This document shows, one piece after another, positions 8,164-8,260 of a stretch of DNA of 8,260 nucleotides. This DNA comes from Candidatus Hydrogenedentota bacterium. Its GTDB lineage: Bacteria; Spirochaetota; Leptospiria; Turneriellales; J094. The stretch is from contig RFJE01000249.1 of the NCBI GenBank assembly GCA_003695005.1, positions 1-8,260 of the forward strand, written 5' to 3'. Numbering within the stretch: the first letter of the stretch is position 1; every line of letters begins with the position of its first letter. The notes beneath the pieces were generated by a model that saw only the letters and a program-made list of their open reading frames with translations, searched no databases and was not told the origin of the DNA. A program made the translations under genes and the position numbers.

Positions 8164-8196
8164 CAGCGATTATCGGCGGTTCGCCGAGAATCGCTG
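8164..8196. repeat. Palindromic end of the intergenic element (copy D)
   Basis: The arms AGCGATTATCGGCG (8165-8178) and CGCCGAGAATCGCT (8182-8195) pair over 14 positions with one mismatch across a GTT loop, extended by one C-G pair. Read on the minus strand, its first half is the inverted relative of the repeat core found at 231, 1699, 1737 and 8028. The size and shape resemble REP-type palindromes. Confidence 0.6.
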
Positions 8197-8239
8197 GTGC
8201 TTAATCTTTCCCTGTAAAAAATTTCCGGTATTATGTCGG

Positions 8240-8245
8240 ATTATA
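8240..8245 (-). promoter_or_regulatory. Possible -10 box reading toward the terminator
   Basis: Minus-strand GGCTATAATCC contains a perfect TATAAT with an AT-rich spacer (CTAAAAAG) upstream. The corresponding -35 would lie just outside the window, so the promoter cannot be confirmed. Transcription would start near 8233 and run into the terminator at 8143-8048. No open frame of useful length follows on that strand, and 8197-8260 holds nothing else I can support. Confidence 0.3.
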
Positions 8246-8260
8246 GCCACTTTTTAGACA

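Larger units (their letters stand above)
8028..8196. mobile_element. MITE-like hairpin element upstream of gltB
   Basis: The left end reads CAGTAATTCTCGGTGAA (8028-8044) and the right end, read on the minus strand, CAGCGATTCTCGGCGAA (8196-8180). These match at 14 of 17 positions, so the 169-nt segment has imperfect terminal inverted repeats. Inside is a long nested hairpin (8048-8143), and the right end is itself palindromic. No coding sequence fits inside. I see no clear target-site duplication at the ends, so mobility is inferred only from the inverted ends and related copies at 231, 1699 and 1737. It could instead be a non-mobile REP/BIME-like repeat. Confidence 0.4.

Noticed and set aside
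8044..8234. The upstream hairpin region considered as 6S RNA, SRP RNA or tmRNA.
   Set aside because: It lacks the SRP GGAAGGAAGCAGCC-type loop, the large open bubble of 6S RNA and a tRNA-like end; the structure fits a repeat plus terminator better.

Overview
The window is a bacterial chromosome segment dominated by nitrogen assimilation genes. All recognisable genes lie on the minus strand, so transcription runs from right to left. The sequence is moderately AT-rich, with AT-leaning third codon positions and canonical AGGAGG-type ribosome binding sites before the two large genes. The GltB/GltD pair is the bacterial NADPH-dependent type, and its N-terminal sequences look like those of proteobacteria and related Gram-negative groups. 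No marker gene fixes the phylum, so the host is left as an unassigned bacterium.

Right to left: 8028-8196 is a compact, hairpin-rich, MITE-like intergenic element that contains a strong bidirectional terminator. It is followed by a sigma70-like promoter at 7971-7998 and a leader of about 88 nt whose two ends are complementary. Then come gltB (7876-3269, glutamate synthase large subunit) and gltD (3276-1816, small subunit). These overlap by 8 nt and are clearly translationally coupled. Together they encode GOGAT, which makes two glutamates from glutamine and 2-oxoglutarate with NADPH.

A 215-nt spacer holding two tandem copies of a short repeat and some hairpins separates gltD from a second pair of genes. 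These encode a membrane-anchored GerMN-domain protein (1600-920) and, 17 nt further on, a flavin reductase-like FMN protein (902-267). The left edge holds the 5' end of an unidentified minus-strand gene (126 to beyond base 1).

The most notable non-coding signal is a family of short related repeats, core CAGCAATTCTCGGTGAA. It appears in every gene spacer longer than 100 nt (near 231, 1699, 1737, 8028 and, inverted, 8196) and in none of the genes. The rightmost pair forms inverted ends around the terminator hairpin. No new enzymatic or defence system is evident. The unusual content is in the repeats, the gltB leader and a possible small transcript upstream of gltB.
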